A stretch of DNA of 44,839 nt from Chromatiales bacterium (GTDB lineage Bacteria > Pseudomonadota > Gammaproteobacteria > Chromatiales > Chromatiaceae), in the NCBI GenBank assembly GCA_030145485.1, contig JAQYVP010000246.1, forward strand, positions 1 through 44,839, written 5' to 3'. The position numbers and the translations under genes were made by a program. Shown here piece after piece: positions 1-8,550 of the stretch. The notes below the pieces were generated by a model that ran no database searches, was not told where the DNA came from, and was given only the letters and a program-made list of their open reading frames with translations. Position 1 is the first letter of the stretch. Each line of letters starts with the position of its first letter.

Positions 1-273
1 TTAGATGCAATTACACTCAAGATCAGGATTGCCACGGCTGATGGCATCGAGGGAGGAACTGGAGTCTGAGTGCGTCACATCTCCAGCCTCCAGACCTGCA
101 AACAGATCGCTGTTGTTGGAATATGCCGTTGCAACAGGGTCAACGGAAACAGTGGATACGGTAGTATGTCCCTGGTAGTTTGCGCTCAGATCCGGGTTCT
201 GGAACATATTTTCCCAATCGGCTGAAACTGAAGTTGCGACGAGCATCAAGGTTGCTGCAATAATGGTTTTCAT
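1..273 (-). CDS. small secreted protein of unknown function
   Basis: A 90-residue protein with an N-terminal Sec signal peptide (MKTIIAATLMLVATSVSA, cleavage likely after ADA-like SVSA) followed by a short acidic, serine-rich mature part. The motif NPDL occurs twice, near the start of the mature chain (QNPDLSANYQ) and at the very C-terminus (GNPDLECNC), where there are also two cysteines. The ATG at 273 is chosen over an upstream in-frame start because AGGAG sits a few bases before it and the signal peptide begins exactly there. The stop codon is at the first bases of the window, so the gene is complete. I do not recognise the family. Confidence 0.6.
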   Translation of the reverse strand: MKTIIAATLMLVATSVSADWENMFQNPDLSANYQGHTTVSTVSVDPVATAYSNNSDLFAGLEAGDVTHSDSSSSLDAISRGNPDLECNCI

Positions 274-454
274 GGCTAAATCTCCTGGATTAAAAGTAAA
301 AGGACAATGTGTGCGTCCTTGGTGATAGAGACATGACAAACGAGAATTACTTACAAAAAAATATTTTGTTCATGCAACTTAACCACTAAAATAGTGCGTT
401 CTCGATAACCCCGTGCAGTGATTGAGGTCTCGCATGGATGGTGTAGTGCGCTAT

Positions 455-472
455 CGCCTGGCGCGCCAGGCG
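455..472. promoter_or_regulatory. 18-bp perfect palindrome upstream of the chromate transporter
   Basis: CGCCTGGCGCGCCAGGCG is a perfect inverted repeat ending 37 bases before the GTG start of the ChrA-type gene. It could be an operator for a dimeric regulator or the stem of a small RNA hairpin in the leader. No regulator gene lies next to it. The palindrome is seen; the role is inferred. Confidence 0.4.
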
Positions 473-509
473 GATTACGGTTTCACTAACAAGAAAGGTA
501 TTCATTGAA

Positions 510-1859
510 GTGTCAACGATTGAACAGGAAGTAGCAGATTTACTACAACCAGTTTCATTTCTGGAGGCCGTCATCTATTGGCTCAAGCTGGGTTTTATCA
601 GCTTTGGCGGGCCCGCAGGCCAGATCAGCATGATGCACCAGGAGTTGGTGGAGAAACGCAGGTGGATCTCCGAGCACCGCTTTTTACATGCGCTGAATTA
701 CACCATGGTGCTTCCGGGGCCCGAAGCGCAGCAGTTGGCAACCTATATCGGCTGGCTGATGCACGGTGTGTGGGGCGGCATAGCCGCCGGGGTGCTGTTC
801 GTGCTGCCATCACTGTTCATCCTCAGCGGGCTAACCTGGATCTATCTGGTCTATGGTGATGTCCCGGTCGTCGAGGGTATCCTGTACGGCATCAAACCGG
901 CGGTTACTGCAATCGTGGTGTTCGCCGCCTACCGTATCGGCTCAAGAGCTTTGCCGAACAACGTGCTGCGCGTCATGGCGGTGCTGGCATTCATTGCGAT
1001 ATTCGCCCTGGATGTTCCGTTTCCCTATATCGTGTTGATGGCGGCTATCATCGGTTATTTAGGGTCACGTTTTGCCCCCGATAAATTCAGGGCGGGCGGG
1101 CATCACGGGGCGTCAAATGAGAGTTTTGGTCCCGCTCTTATTGACGATGACACACCTGTCCCGGAGCATGCCCGGTTTATATGGAGCCGCTTTGTTGTCT
1201 ACCTCGTTGTCGGCTTGTTCATCGGCGGGGCGGCGATGCTGATGCTGTTCATGAGTTATGGCTGGGAAGGTACGCTGACGCAGATGGGGTGGTTCTTTAC
1301 CAAGGCGGCGCTAGTCACCTTTGGCGGCGCCTATGCAGTGCTGCCCTATGTTTATCAGGGTGGTGTCGAGCAGTATGCCTGGTTGAGCGGGACCCAGATG
1401 ATCGATGGTCTTGCGCTGGGTGAGACAACCCCGGGACCGCTGATTATGGTGGTTGCATTTGTCGGTTTTGTCGGTGGCTGGACCAAAGAGATATTCGGTC
1501 CTGAGATGCTGCCCCTGGCGGGGTTGGCCGGCGCCAGCATCGCGACGCTGTTTACATTTTTACCCTCCTTTCTCTTTATCCTGCTTGGTGGGCCTGCGGT
1601 TGAGGCAACCAGGGGGGATATCAAGTTCACCGCGCCGCTGACGGGTATCACCGCTGCCGTGGTGGGCGTGATTCTCAACCTTGCGGTCTTTTTTGCCTAC
1701 CATGTACTGTGGCCAGAGGGCTTCGAGGGCGTGTTCGAGTGGTTTTCTCTGCTCATAGGCGCAGCGGCATTTATTGCCCTCTTCAGGTACAATGCGGGTA
1801 TTGTGACAGTGATTGTCGCATCTGCGCTCATCGGTCTGGGTTACTCACTGTTGCTGTAG
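510..1859 (+). CDS. chrA: ChrA-type chromate/anion transporter (CHR family, two CHR domains)
   Basis: Inner-membrane transporter of the CHR family, whose characterised members export chromate. The 449 residues show the two-domain long-chain layout: the first half carries GFISFGGPAGQI (about residues 29-39) and VLPGPEAQQL, the second half carries VTFGGAYAVLPY (about 269-280) and ETTPGPLIM, the repeated FGG and PGP signatures of the family. About ten hydrophobic segments are visible. The start is GTG, since no ATG precedes the conserved region; AAGAAAGG lies about 11 bases upstream. The stop is nine bases before the next ATG, so the two genes are probably co-transcribed. Substrate could be chromate or another oxyanion; the family call is strong, the substrate is inferred. 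Confidence 0.88.
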   Translation: MSTIEQEVADLLQPVSFLEAVIYWLKLGFISFGGPAGQISMMHQELVEKRRWISEHRFLHALNYTMVLPGPEAQQLATYIGWLMHGVWGGIAAGVLFVLPSLFILSGLTWIYLVYGDVPVVEGILYGIKPAVTAIVVFAAYRIGSRALPNNVLRVMAVLAFIAIFALDVPFPYIVLMAAIIGYLGSRFAPDKFRAGGHHGASNESFGPALIDDDTPVPEHARFIWSRFVVYLVVGLFIGGAAMLMLFMSYGWEGTLTQMGWFFTKAALVTFGGAYAVLPYVYQGGVEQYAWLSGTQMIDGLALGETTPGPLIMVVAFVGFVGGWTKEIFGPEMLPLAGLAGASIATLFTFLPSFLFILLGGPAVEATRGDIKFTAPLTGITAAVVGVILNLAVFFAYHVLWPEGFEGVFEWFSLLIGAAAFIALFRYNAGIVTVIVASALIGLGYSLLL

Positions 1860-1868
1860 GAAGTAGAG

Positions 1869-2318
1869 ATGAAAAATACGCTAAAACCCGGAATCAGGTA
1901 TGAGCATAAGTTTGTGGTGCCACTCTCCAGGACTGTTCCCGCCCTCTACCCGGAGTCCTCCGAGTTTCAGGCAATGCCGGAGGTTTTTGCGACAGGGTAT
2001 CTGGTCGGATTACTGGAATGGAGTTGTATCAAGGCAATCAATCCGCATATCGACTGGCCGCAGGAACAGACACTCGGAACCCGCATCGATGTCAGTCACG
2101 AAGCGGCAACTCCGCCGGGTCTCGAGATCACGGCGTCAGTTGAACTGATCAAAGTCGAAGGAAGAAAACTTGTTTTTTTAGTAGAAGCCCATGACGGGGT
2201 GGATTTGATCTCCACAGGGGAGCATGAACGCTTCATCATCAATAAAGAGGTGTTTGACGCCAGGATGACCGAAAAAACGAAGAATTATCTGGATGCTCAA
2301 TTATCATGTAGAGCGTAA
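1869..2318 (+). CDS. FlK-like hotdog thioesterase
   Basis: A 149-residue single hotdog-fold protein resembling the fluoroacetyl-CoA thioesterase FlK group of acyl-CoA thioesterases. In FlK the catalytic residues are Thr42, Glu50 and His76; here T42 (FATGYLV), E50 (GLLEWS) and H77 (DVSHEA) fall at nearly the same positions. GGAAG precedes the ATG, which comes nine bases after the chrA stop. The last residues (CRA) and the stop codon lie inside a palindromic repeat that starts at 2308, so the natural C-terminus may have been replaced. Substrate is unknown; pairing with a transporter is suggestive but unproven. Confidence 0.72.
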   Translation: MKNTLKPGIRYEHKFVVPLSRTVPALYPESSEFQAMPEVFATGYLVGLLEWSCIKAINPHIDWPQEQTLGTRIDVSHEAATPPGLEITASVELIKVEGRKLVFLVEAHDGVDLISTGEHERFIINKEVFDARMTEKTKNYLDAQLSCRA

Positions 2319-2362
2319 TAAGCGACAGCGCATTGCGCCGCATGGAAAGGTGCAATGCGCAC
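2308..2362. repeat. palindromic repeat family B, partial copy
   Basis: The segment starting GTAGAGCGTAATAAGCGACA closely matches one strand of the complete 73-bp palindrome at 24976-25048 (left arm, loop and the first part of the right arm), then decays. It provides the TAA stop of the thioesterase gene and lies between that gene and the end of the convergent batD gene. Confidence 0.7.
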
Positions 2363-2390
2363 CACTTTTTGGCACCCTGCAAATCCTGAA

Positions 2391-4166
2391 TTACAGTTTA
2401 TTCAGCGGCGGGAGTTTTTCCTGCTGTTTGTCCTGATCCTGGTTTTTTGACTCGCGCCACTTGAGAACGCCCTCTGCAAGCAATGCTCCTGACCACTCTC
2501 CGGGGTCGATACTGTAGAGCGTCAGGTTGAGTTTTTCTACTTCGCTTGCCAGCTCTCCATCCAGTTGCTGCGCCAGGCTCGAGAGCGAGTGGATCTGCAC
2601 CCCGGGAAAAACTGACTCTCCCCATTTCAGCAGAGCGTTGCGTGTTGCCTGTGGATCATTGCTGCGCGCAGCCTGTACCACTTTTCTGCGCCGCTGTTTG
2701 CCGAATTTTGTGACCACTTCCAGGCTGTTGCCGAGATTTTTGCTGATATTGCCATCAGCTCTCTTGTGAGGCCGGGGTTTGCGAAGTTTGAAGTACCACA
2801 AGAGTGCAGCAATGCTCAGGATCCACAGAAGTGCAAACATCAGGGCTGCAATTTTCCACCATTGATCAGTTTGCGTTGCTACAGTGGATTCTGTTTGCGT
2901 CACAGAGGCAGGTTCGTCTGACTGAGGTGTGCTGTTTTGCGGCTGTGAATCTGCAGTAGTGACATCTGCTCCGCTAGCCTTGATGTCGATAGCGTCCAGG
3001 CGTGCAATCTCCATCTTGTCGGTGTTGATGTTCCACCAGGGAATCTCTATGGCGGGAATGCTGTAGCTGCCGCTTTTGGTTGGCACCACCGCAATTTTTT
3101 TCACCAGCTCTCCCATGATGCCACTCTTGGTGGTGCTGTCTGTGCGCTCCGGCTGGTCGTTATAGGATTTGAGGCCGGCAGGGAATACGACCTCAGGCGT
3201 CGACAGTTGCTCGGCGCTGAGGCCGTCTGCTTCGATGGTGATGGTCAGGGTGGCTGGTTCACCGGTTTTTAACTCGTCATGCGGTATCGACCACTGACCC
3301 TGTATCTTGAGCATGCTGGCCGGCAGCCACAGTTTACCGCTGAAATCATCTGGGCGGGGCTTGATTTCCACGCTGAGCGGGTCTGAGAAGAGATGCTTGA
3401 CCGGGCTGCGCATGGTGTTGAGCATAGTGAAGAATGGGTCATACTGCTGTGGCCGCTGCTGTTGCTGAACCAGTTGACCTTCAAAATGGACCGGTTCGAA
3501 GTCGATAACGCCGCTCGACAGAGGCGTTACAGCATAACGCCTTTCGATGACTTGCCAATTTGATCCATTGCGCTGCGCCGTGTACTGGGTGTCCTTTCCG
3601 ATCTGCTGGATGTTTGCTTTTGCTCCTTTCAGTTGTGGAGCGCTGAGCGTTGAGTTGCTGATATTGGTGTTGATCAGCAGCCGCATCGTATAGATGATCT
3701 GCTGCTGGACATAGGCGCTTTCGGGCGAAGCTTCGACTTCGATGGCAATATGATCGCTGCCATTGTCCCGCTGCGGGCGGAATTTGGCGGTCTCAATAGC
3801 AGTAATCTCCATCGTGCTAGAGGTGTCGGAGCCAAACTGTACCGGGGGAATCTTCAGTTTGCCGGCGCGCAGCGGGCGCAACACCAGCTTCCACTTGATC
3901 GATGAAGTGACCTTGCCATTGACCCAGCTGGTGCTGCTGCTTTGCCCCTGGTTGATCAGGTCGAAGTTGCCATGCAGCGGGCTAAAGTCTGGTGGTGCGT
4001 CGGGACTTTGATCGAGTTCATAGGTGAGGGTGAATGTTTCATTCAGCCCCACAGGATCATGATCGACCGTCGCCTTGATTTCAGCCGCCTGCAGCGGCAT
4101 TGCAAGCAGCAATACCAGCAATGCTGTAACAATAGGATAGTTGTTTCTATGTAGTTTGATTACCAC
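2391..4166 (-). CDS. batD: BatD-like protein of the Bat operon
   Basis: A 591-residue exported, membrane-anchored protein of the BatD (oxygen tolerance) family. A signal peptide (VTALLVLLLAMPLQAAE) is followed by tandem beta-rich domains, a glutamine/serine/threonine-rich linker (about residues 405-435), one transmembrane helix (IAALMFALLWILSIAALLWY) and a cytosolic tail of about 130 residues. The GTG start at 4166 overlaps the stop of batB by seven bases (GTGGTAA), which indicates translational coupling. It is the last gene of the moxR-to-batD run. BatD is thought to work with the VWA proteins BatA/BatB at the inner membrane; the biochemical role is not settled. Confidence 0.88.
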   Translation of the reverse strand: MVIKLHRNNYPIVTALLVLLLAMPLQAAEIKATVDHDPVGLNETFTLTYELDQSPDAPPDFSPLHGNFDLINQGQSSSTSWVNGKVTSSIKWKLVLRPLRAGKLKIPPVQFGSDTSSTMEITAIETAKFRPQRDNGSDHIAIEVEASPESAYVQQQIIYTMRLLINTNISNSTLSAPQLKGAKANIQQIGKDTQYTAQRNGSNWQVIERRYAVTPLSSGVIDFEPVHFEGQLVQQQQRPQQYDPFFTMLNTMRSPVKHLFSDPLSVEIKPRPDDFSGKLWLPASMLKIQGQWSIPHDELKTGEPATLTITIEADGLSAEQLSTPEVVFPAGLKSYNDQPERTDSTTKSGIMGELVKKIAVVPTKSGSYSIPAIEIPWWNINTDKMEIARLDAIDIKASGADVTTADSQPQNSTPQSDEPASVTQTESTVATQTDQWWKIAALMFALLWILSIAALLWYFKLRKPRPHKRADGNISKNLGNSLEVVTKFGKQRRRKVVQAARSNDPQATRNALLKWGESVFPGVQIHSLSSLAQQLDGELASEVEKLNLTLYSIDPGEWSGALLAEGVLKWRESKNQDQDKQQEKLPPLNKL

Positions 4167-6145
4167 GACTGCTCCTGGGGATGGCTTCTGCGTTTACGAT
4201 ATTGATATTCGAATTTACGACGCCATAATCCGGCAGGATCATCCGGTATCTGGCGCAGCCACTGTTCACTGGCCTGCTCCTGTTCATCCTTCGGCTCGCG
4301 GCTGCTTTGCCGGTCTTGCCGCCGCTCGTTCTCCTGCTCATCCATCTCCTCCGCTTGTTGTTCTGCGGCCAGCTGTTGCTGTTCTTTTTCCTCAGCTTCC
4401 TGTTGTTGCGCCTGCTGTTCTTGTTCGGCCTGTTGCTCCTGGTCCTGTTGCTGCAAATCAGATTGCTGTTGCCCCCCCTTGTTCTCATCGGACTGTTGCT
4501 GCGCATCAGATTGTTGTTCCTGATTTTCCTTTTCCTCCTCAGACTGCTGCTGTGAATCTGACTCCTGCTCCTCACCATCCTTGTTCTCATTACTCTGCTC
4601 CTGATCCTCCTTGTTCTGATCAGACTGCTGCTGAGAATCCGATTCCTGGTCCTCCTGTTGTTCCTGACTCTCCTTGTTATCCTGTTGCTGTGACTGCTGT
4701 TGACCCTGGTCGTCCTGGCGGTTGTCAGGATCCTGTTGTTTCTGCTGCTGTTGCTGTTTTTCAAGCTCTTTTTTTACCAGGTCGCGGTTGAAGATGGCGT
4801 TTTCATGCATTTTATCCTCTTTAATCGCCTGGTCGTAAGCCTTGATTGCCTCTTTGTACTTTTTGAGCCTGGCCAGCGCATTACCACGATTGTAATAGGC
4901 GCTGACGCTGTTGAGCTGCTGTAGATCCTCGACGCTCTGCTGATAATTTTTTGCCAGGTAGTTGGCGACCCCCTTGCTGGCGGGATCGCTGAATTTTTCA
5001 GCGGCTTGCTGCGGATTGCCGGAGTTGAGCGCGCGCTGTGCCTGCAGATCACTGCGCAGCCACATATCCTGCCACAATTGGGACCATTCGACGGCATAGG
5101 AGGGGGTTGGTTGAAATATGACAAATGCCAGCGCCAGCGCCCAGCCACGTCGAAAAGTCAGTACAGCCAGCGGCAGTAACAGCAACAGCAACCAGATGCC
5201 TTCATTGCGCCACAATTGAGCCTGCAGAGGGTTTTCAGGGTCGCTGTCAGACACACTCTGGTGGCGTGTGAAGCGCGACAGCATCAGTTGGAGGTCAGTG
5301 TCATCCAGTGTTGCCTCGATGGCAATGCCATTGCCTGCATCCGCGACCTGGCGCAGCTGTTTGATCTGCAGTTTTGCGATGATCATGTTTCCCTGCCGAT
5401 CTTCGAGAAAGCCTCCATCCGGCTGTGGAATGGGAGCGCCATTTTGCGTGCCGATTCCGATGATCGAGAGATCGAAGCCTTTGCTCGAGAGTTCTCTGGC
5501 GGTGACTGCGGCGCGCGCTGCTTTGGGGATGCCATCAGTCAGCAGCAGTATGTCGCCACTACTGAATCCGGCCTGCTCAAACAGCTTTCCGGCAGCGATT
5601 AGAGCCAGATCGGCGCGGCTTCCACGCATCGGCATGATTTTTGGCGAGAGCGCCTTGACTTGCGCCAGTATGGTATCGGTATCCTGTGTCAGTGGGGTGA
5701 CGGCAAAGGCGTCACCTGCATAGACGATCAGAGCTGTCTGCCCTTCGCTGCGCGCCTCGAGCAGGTCGGCGAGTTCGAATCTTGCACGCGTGAGTCGATT
5801 GGGTTTGACATCCTGCGCGTACATCGAGGTGGAGAGATCGAGCAGGACTACCAGCGGTGACTGCAGAATATGCACTGGCCGGGGTTGTTGTTTCCATGCC
5901 GGACCGGCGAGCGCGATGACCGCGATGATGCCGGCAAGGGTTATCAGCCACCATGCCTGCGGTTGCTGTACGGTCTTTCCACGCATGATCACATAGGGCT
6001 GCAGGCGCTGATCGACCACTCTGTTCCACTCTCCTCCCGGTGCGTCACGTTCACGCCGCAACTGCCATAACAGCAACGCCAGTGGTAGCAGCAGGAGCAG
6101 CCACCAGGGGTAGAGGAAGTGAAAATTATCAATGAAATTTTGCAT
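4160..6145 (-). CDS. batB: BatB-BatC fusion: VWA domain, TPR and Q-rich tail
   Basis: A 661-residue membrane protein. Two N-terminal hydrophobic helices are followed by a von Willebrand A domain with the metal-site motif DLSTS (D103, S105, S107) and LLTDG (D204). A further membrane segment lies near residues 325-345, then TPR repeats (about 390-440, with AYYNRGNALARLKKYKEAIK), and a 150-residue tail of Gln/Glu/Asp/Ser low complexity (about 455-610) ending in a conserved-looking WLRQIPDDPAGLWRRKF segment. In other bacteria BatB (VWA) and BatC (TPR) are separate; here they are one chain. The ATG at 6145 is used because it overlaps the batA stop as TAATG; a longer frame upstream lies inside batA. 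Confidence 0.88.
   Translation of the reverse strand: MQNFIDNFHFLYPWWLLLLLPLALLLWQLRRERDAPGGEWNRVVDQRLQPYVIMRGKTVQQPQAWWLITLAGIIAVIALAGPAWKQQPRPVHILQSPLVVLLDLSTSMYAQDVKPNRLTRARFELADLLEARSEGQTALIVYAGDAFAVTPLTQDTDTILAQVKALSPKIMPMRGSRADLALIAAGKLFEQAGFSSGDILLLTDGIPKAARAAVTARELSSKGFDLSIIGIGTQNGAPIPQPDGGFLEDRQGNMIIAKLQIKQLRQVADAGNGIAIEATLDDTDLQLMLSRFTRHQSVSDSDPENPLQAQLWRNEGIWLLLLLLPLAVLTFRRGWALALAFVIFQPTPSYAVEWSQLWQDMWLRSDLQAQRALNSGNPQQAAEKFSDPASKGVANYLAKNYQQSVEDLQQLNSVSAYYNRGNALARLKKYKEAIKAYDQAIKEDKMHENAIFNRDLVKKELEKQQQQQKQQDPDNRQDDQGQQQSQQQDNKESQEQQEDQESDSQQQSDQNKEDQEQSNENKDGEEQESDSQQQSEEEKENQEQQSDAQQQSDENKGGQQQSDLQQQDQEQQAEQEQQAQQQEAEEKEQQQLAAEQQAEEMDEQENERRQDRQSSREPKDEQEQASEQWLRQIPDDPAGLWRRKFEYQYRKRRSHPQEQSW
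4330..4750. repeat. low-complexity CAG/CTG-rich coding repeat
   Basis: Imperfect short repeats (read on the plus strand as CTGTTG/CTGCTG/TTCCTC units) encode the Gln/Glu/Ser-rich tail of the BatB-BatC fusion. Several longer units recur, encoding variants of ESDSQQQS and QQQSDENK. The units stay in frame and there is no unique spacer pattern. Such DNA is prone to length change by slippage. Confidence 0.75.
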
Positions 6146-7122
6146 TAGCGGTTTTTTCTCAACCACAACGTGATGCTGCTCAGCAACAAGAACAGCAGCA
6201 GCGGCCACTGAAACAGGTCGCGTGTCGGACGGTAGCTCTCCAGCTCTTTCTCCACCGGCTCGAGGCGATCAAGTTCTTCATAGATGCGGGCAAATTCCTG
6301 CGTATTATGCGCCCGGAAATATTGACCGCCGGTCTCTTTGGCAATGGATATCAGTGTCTTTTCATCGAGATCAGACCTGCCGGCGATGCGCCTGCTGAAG
6401 AATCCGCGCTTCGCTCGTGGAGCGGCGCCAATGCCGACTGTATAGATTTTCAATCCCTCCTGCGCAGCCATTTTTGCCGCTTCCAGGGGGTGTACTCGTC
6501 CAGCCGTTGTTGTGCCGTCTGTCATGAGGATCAATACCTGCTGACGATCCTCCTGTTTGCGCAGTTGTTTGATGGCAAGCCCGATGGCGTCACCAATTGC
6601 CGTATCCTGGTCCGCCATACCAATAAAGGATTCATCCAGCAGTTGCTTGACTGTCTTTCTGTCAAAGGTCAATGGCGCCTGCAAATAGGCCCTGGTGCCG
6701 AACAGGATCAGTCCGATGCGGTCACCTTCACGCATTTTGATGAACTCGCCGGCAACCGCCTTGGTTGCGGAGAGCCGATCGACTCTGCGCCTCCCCACTT
6801 GGAAATCTTCCTGCATCATACTCCCCGAGAGATCGATGGCCAGCATCAGGTCACGCCCTGAGCGGCTGACTTCAACGGGGTCTCCAACCCAGGCCGGGCG
6901 CGCAGTCGCAGTGACCAGCGCCAGCCAGCCCAACAGCAGCAATAGCAGCGGCAGTTTGCGGCTGTTGATACTGATCTCATCTGCTGCAACTGCAGAGAAG
7001 TCATCCAGGTAGGGGATGCGCAGCGCACTGCCATGCCTGGCTGCGAGCGGAGGTACAAAATACCATATCAACAGCGGCAGCGGCAGCAGCAAAAACATCC
7101 ATGGCCAGGCGAACTCAAACAT
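6145..7122 (-). CDS. batA: BatA, VWA-domain inner-membrane protein
   Basis: A 325-residue protein with two N-terminal transmembrane helices, a VWA domain and a C-terminal helix (WPLLLFLLLSSITLWL). The complete metal-ion-dependent adhesion motif is visible: DLSGS (D97, S99, S101) and LMTDGTTT. The length fits the BatA family. The start at 7122 lies eight bases inside the end of the DUF4381 gene, and its stop overlaps the ATG of batB. With BatB and BatD it should form the membrane part of the complex, activated by the MoxR ATPase. Confidence 0.9.
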   Translation of the reverse strand: MFEFAWPWMFLLLPLPLLIWYFVPPLAARHGSALRIPYLDDFSAVAADEISINSRKLPLLLLLLGWLALVTATARPAWVGDPVEVSRSGRDLMLAIDLSGSMMQEDFQVGRRRVDRLSATKAVAGEFIKMREGDRIGLILFGTRAYLQAPLTFDRKTVKQLLDESFIGMADQDTAIGDAIGLAIKQLRKQEDRQQVLILMTDGTTTAGRVHPLEAAKMAAQEGLKIYTVGIGAAPRAKRGFFSRRIAGRSDLDEKTLISIAKETGGQYFRAHNTQEFARIYEELDRLEPVEKELESYRPTRDLFQWPLLLFLLLSSITLWLRKNR

Positions 7123-7603
7123 CCTGTTTCACCTGCTCCTCTGGCGGAGGAGCCTGCTGATACTGCAGCCATGCAGCCGTTATGCTGAAAAGTTCACTGA
7201 TGTCACTCTCTGACTGTCTCCGATAGGGAGCGTCTTCAAGCAGCACGCCGGCTCCCTGCGAGAAGTCATGCCGCGGCCAGGCGGAGTCGAGCAGCTCCAG
7301 CCAGGCGCGACCGGTCAAACCTGCGGATGTTTCCCGTCCGAAACGCAGTATCGCCATTCTGCGCAGCAGTGATGAGACCTGTTGCAGTTGCAACAGATGG
7401 TCGTCTGCTGTCTCTTGAATGTGTTTGAGCCGCTTTTGCGCTTCGATCCAGAAGTTGATATGGCGGGGGCGCCGCAACCACCATCTGAGGGTAAGCGCGA
7501 GAATGAGCATCACAATCAGCACAATCCACCAACCCGGTGCAGGAGGCCACCAGCCGAGTGGGTCGGGCATGTCCGGGCCGCGCAGGGGGAGTTCGTCGTT
7601 CAT
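7115..7603 (-). CDS. DUF4381 membrane protein
   Basis: A 162-residue protein with one clear transmembrane helix (WWIVLIVMLILALTLRWWL, about residues 25-43) and a cytosolic helical part containing RMAILRFGRETSAGLTG. The short proline-rich start (LPLRGPDMPDPLGWWPPAPGWW) and the operon position between DUF58 and BatA genes are characteristic of DUF4381. It overlaps the DUF58 stop by ATGA and the batA start by eight bases. No enzymatic motif is seen; a scaffold role in the Bat complex is inferred. Confidence 0.82.
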   Translation of the reverse strand: MNDELPLRGPDMPDPLGWWPPAPGWWIVLIVMLILALTLRWWLRRPRHINFWIEAQKRLKHIQETADDHLLQLQQVSSLLRRMAILRFGRETSAGLTGRAWLELLDSAWPRHDFSQGAGVLLEDAPYRRQSESDISELFSITAAWLQYQQAPPPEEQVKQDV

Positions 7604-8550
7604 CGGTTGCGCTCAGCCAGGTGGTGCTGCAGGGTCAGAAAAACATCATCCTGTGTAGATAGCCGGATCAGGGAAAAGTGGTGCTTATGAGCAAGTTGCT
7701 GCAGCTTCTCCACCCTGGATGCAGACTGCTGTTGATAGTCGACACGCGTTTTTTTTCGTGAAAAGTCGAGCTGCAAAAAACGTCTGCTGTCGGTTATTCT
7801 CCATTGGCCGGTTGCTGGAAACTGCTGCTCCATGGGATCGCTGATCATTAACAGATAAAGGTCACTGTGGCGCGCCAGTACTGCGAGCTGTTTGCGCACA
7901 ACAGCATCGATGCCGTGAAAGTCACTCAATAGGAAAATGCGTGAGCCCGGAGTGATGACGCGGCGCAGGTTGCTCAGCGCTGTTGATAGCTGCCGGGTGT
8001 GGGATTGCGTCGCTCGTTGAGGCCGCTGGCGGGTTGCTTCACTGATCATCTTCAACAGGTGCAGCAGCCGCGCGCGGTTTCTCAGCGGACGCACTTCGTG
8101 AATGGTTTCGCCGTTAAAAATCAGGCCGCCGACACGGTCGCCCGCCTTCCACGCATTCCATGCCAGCAGCGCCGCCGCCTGTGCGGCAATGACGGACTTG
8201 AACACGCCGCGCGTGGCAAAGAACATCGGCGGCTGCAGGTCGACGCACAGCAGCACCGGCCGCTCGCGCTCCTCCTGGAAGAGCTTGGTGTGCAGTTTGC
8301 CGCTGCGCGCGGTGACGCGCCAGTCGAGGTTGCGCACATCGTCGCCATCCTCATAGGGGCGGGTTTCGGCAAAATCCATACCGCGTCCCTTGAAGGGGGA
8401 GAGGTGTAGTCCCTGCAGCGAGGCGCGAATCATGCTCCTCGGAGATGTCAGGTGCTGCGCCTTGCCGCCGAGACGAATCAACGACTGCAGCGACACCGAG
8501 ACGACACCATCCATTTCAGGTTGGAGTTCGTTGCTGGAAATTGCTGTCAT
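7600..8550 (-). CDS. DUF58 protein of the MoxR/Bat operon
   Basis: A 316-residue cytosolic DUF58 protein. The family signature RPYEDGDDVRNLDWRVTAR is present (about residues 66-84), followed by a degenerate VWA-like fold with LLCVDLQPPMF in place of a clean metal motif and LLSDFHG further on. No membrane segment is seen, in contrast to some DUF58 proteins. The ATG overlaps the moxR stop (ATGA), and the stop overlaps the next start the same way. It probably links the MoxR ATPase to its VWA-domain targets. Confidence 0.88.
   Translation of the reverse strand: MTAISSNELQPEMDGVVSVSLQSLIRLGGKAQHLTSPRSMIRASLQGLHLSPFKGRGMDFAETRPYEDGDDVRNLDWRVTARSGKLHTKLFQEERERPVLLCVDLQPPMFFATRGVFKSVIAAQAAALLAWNAWKAGDRVGGLIFNGETIHEVRPLRNRARLLHLLKMISEATRQRPQRATQSHTRQLSTALSNLRRVITPGSRIFLLSDFHGIDAVVRKQLAVLARHSDLYLLMISDPMEQQFPATGQWRITDSRRFLQLDFSRKKTRVDYQQQSASRVEKLQQLAHKHHFSLIRLSTQDDVFLTLQHHLAERNR

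Noticed and set aside
510-1859. A sulfate or other permease instead of ChrA
   Set aside because: The duplicated FGG and PGP signatures are specific to the CHR family.
4330-4750. Repeated units that might suggest a CRISPR array
   Set aside because: Units are short, irregular, in frame, and encode the Gln-rich tail of BatB-BatC; there are no spaced identical repeats with unique spacers.
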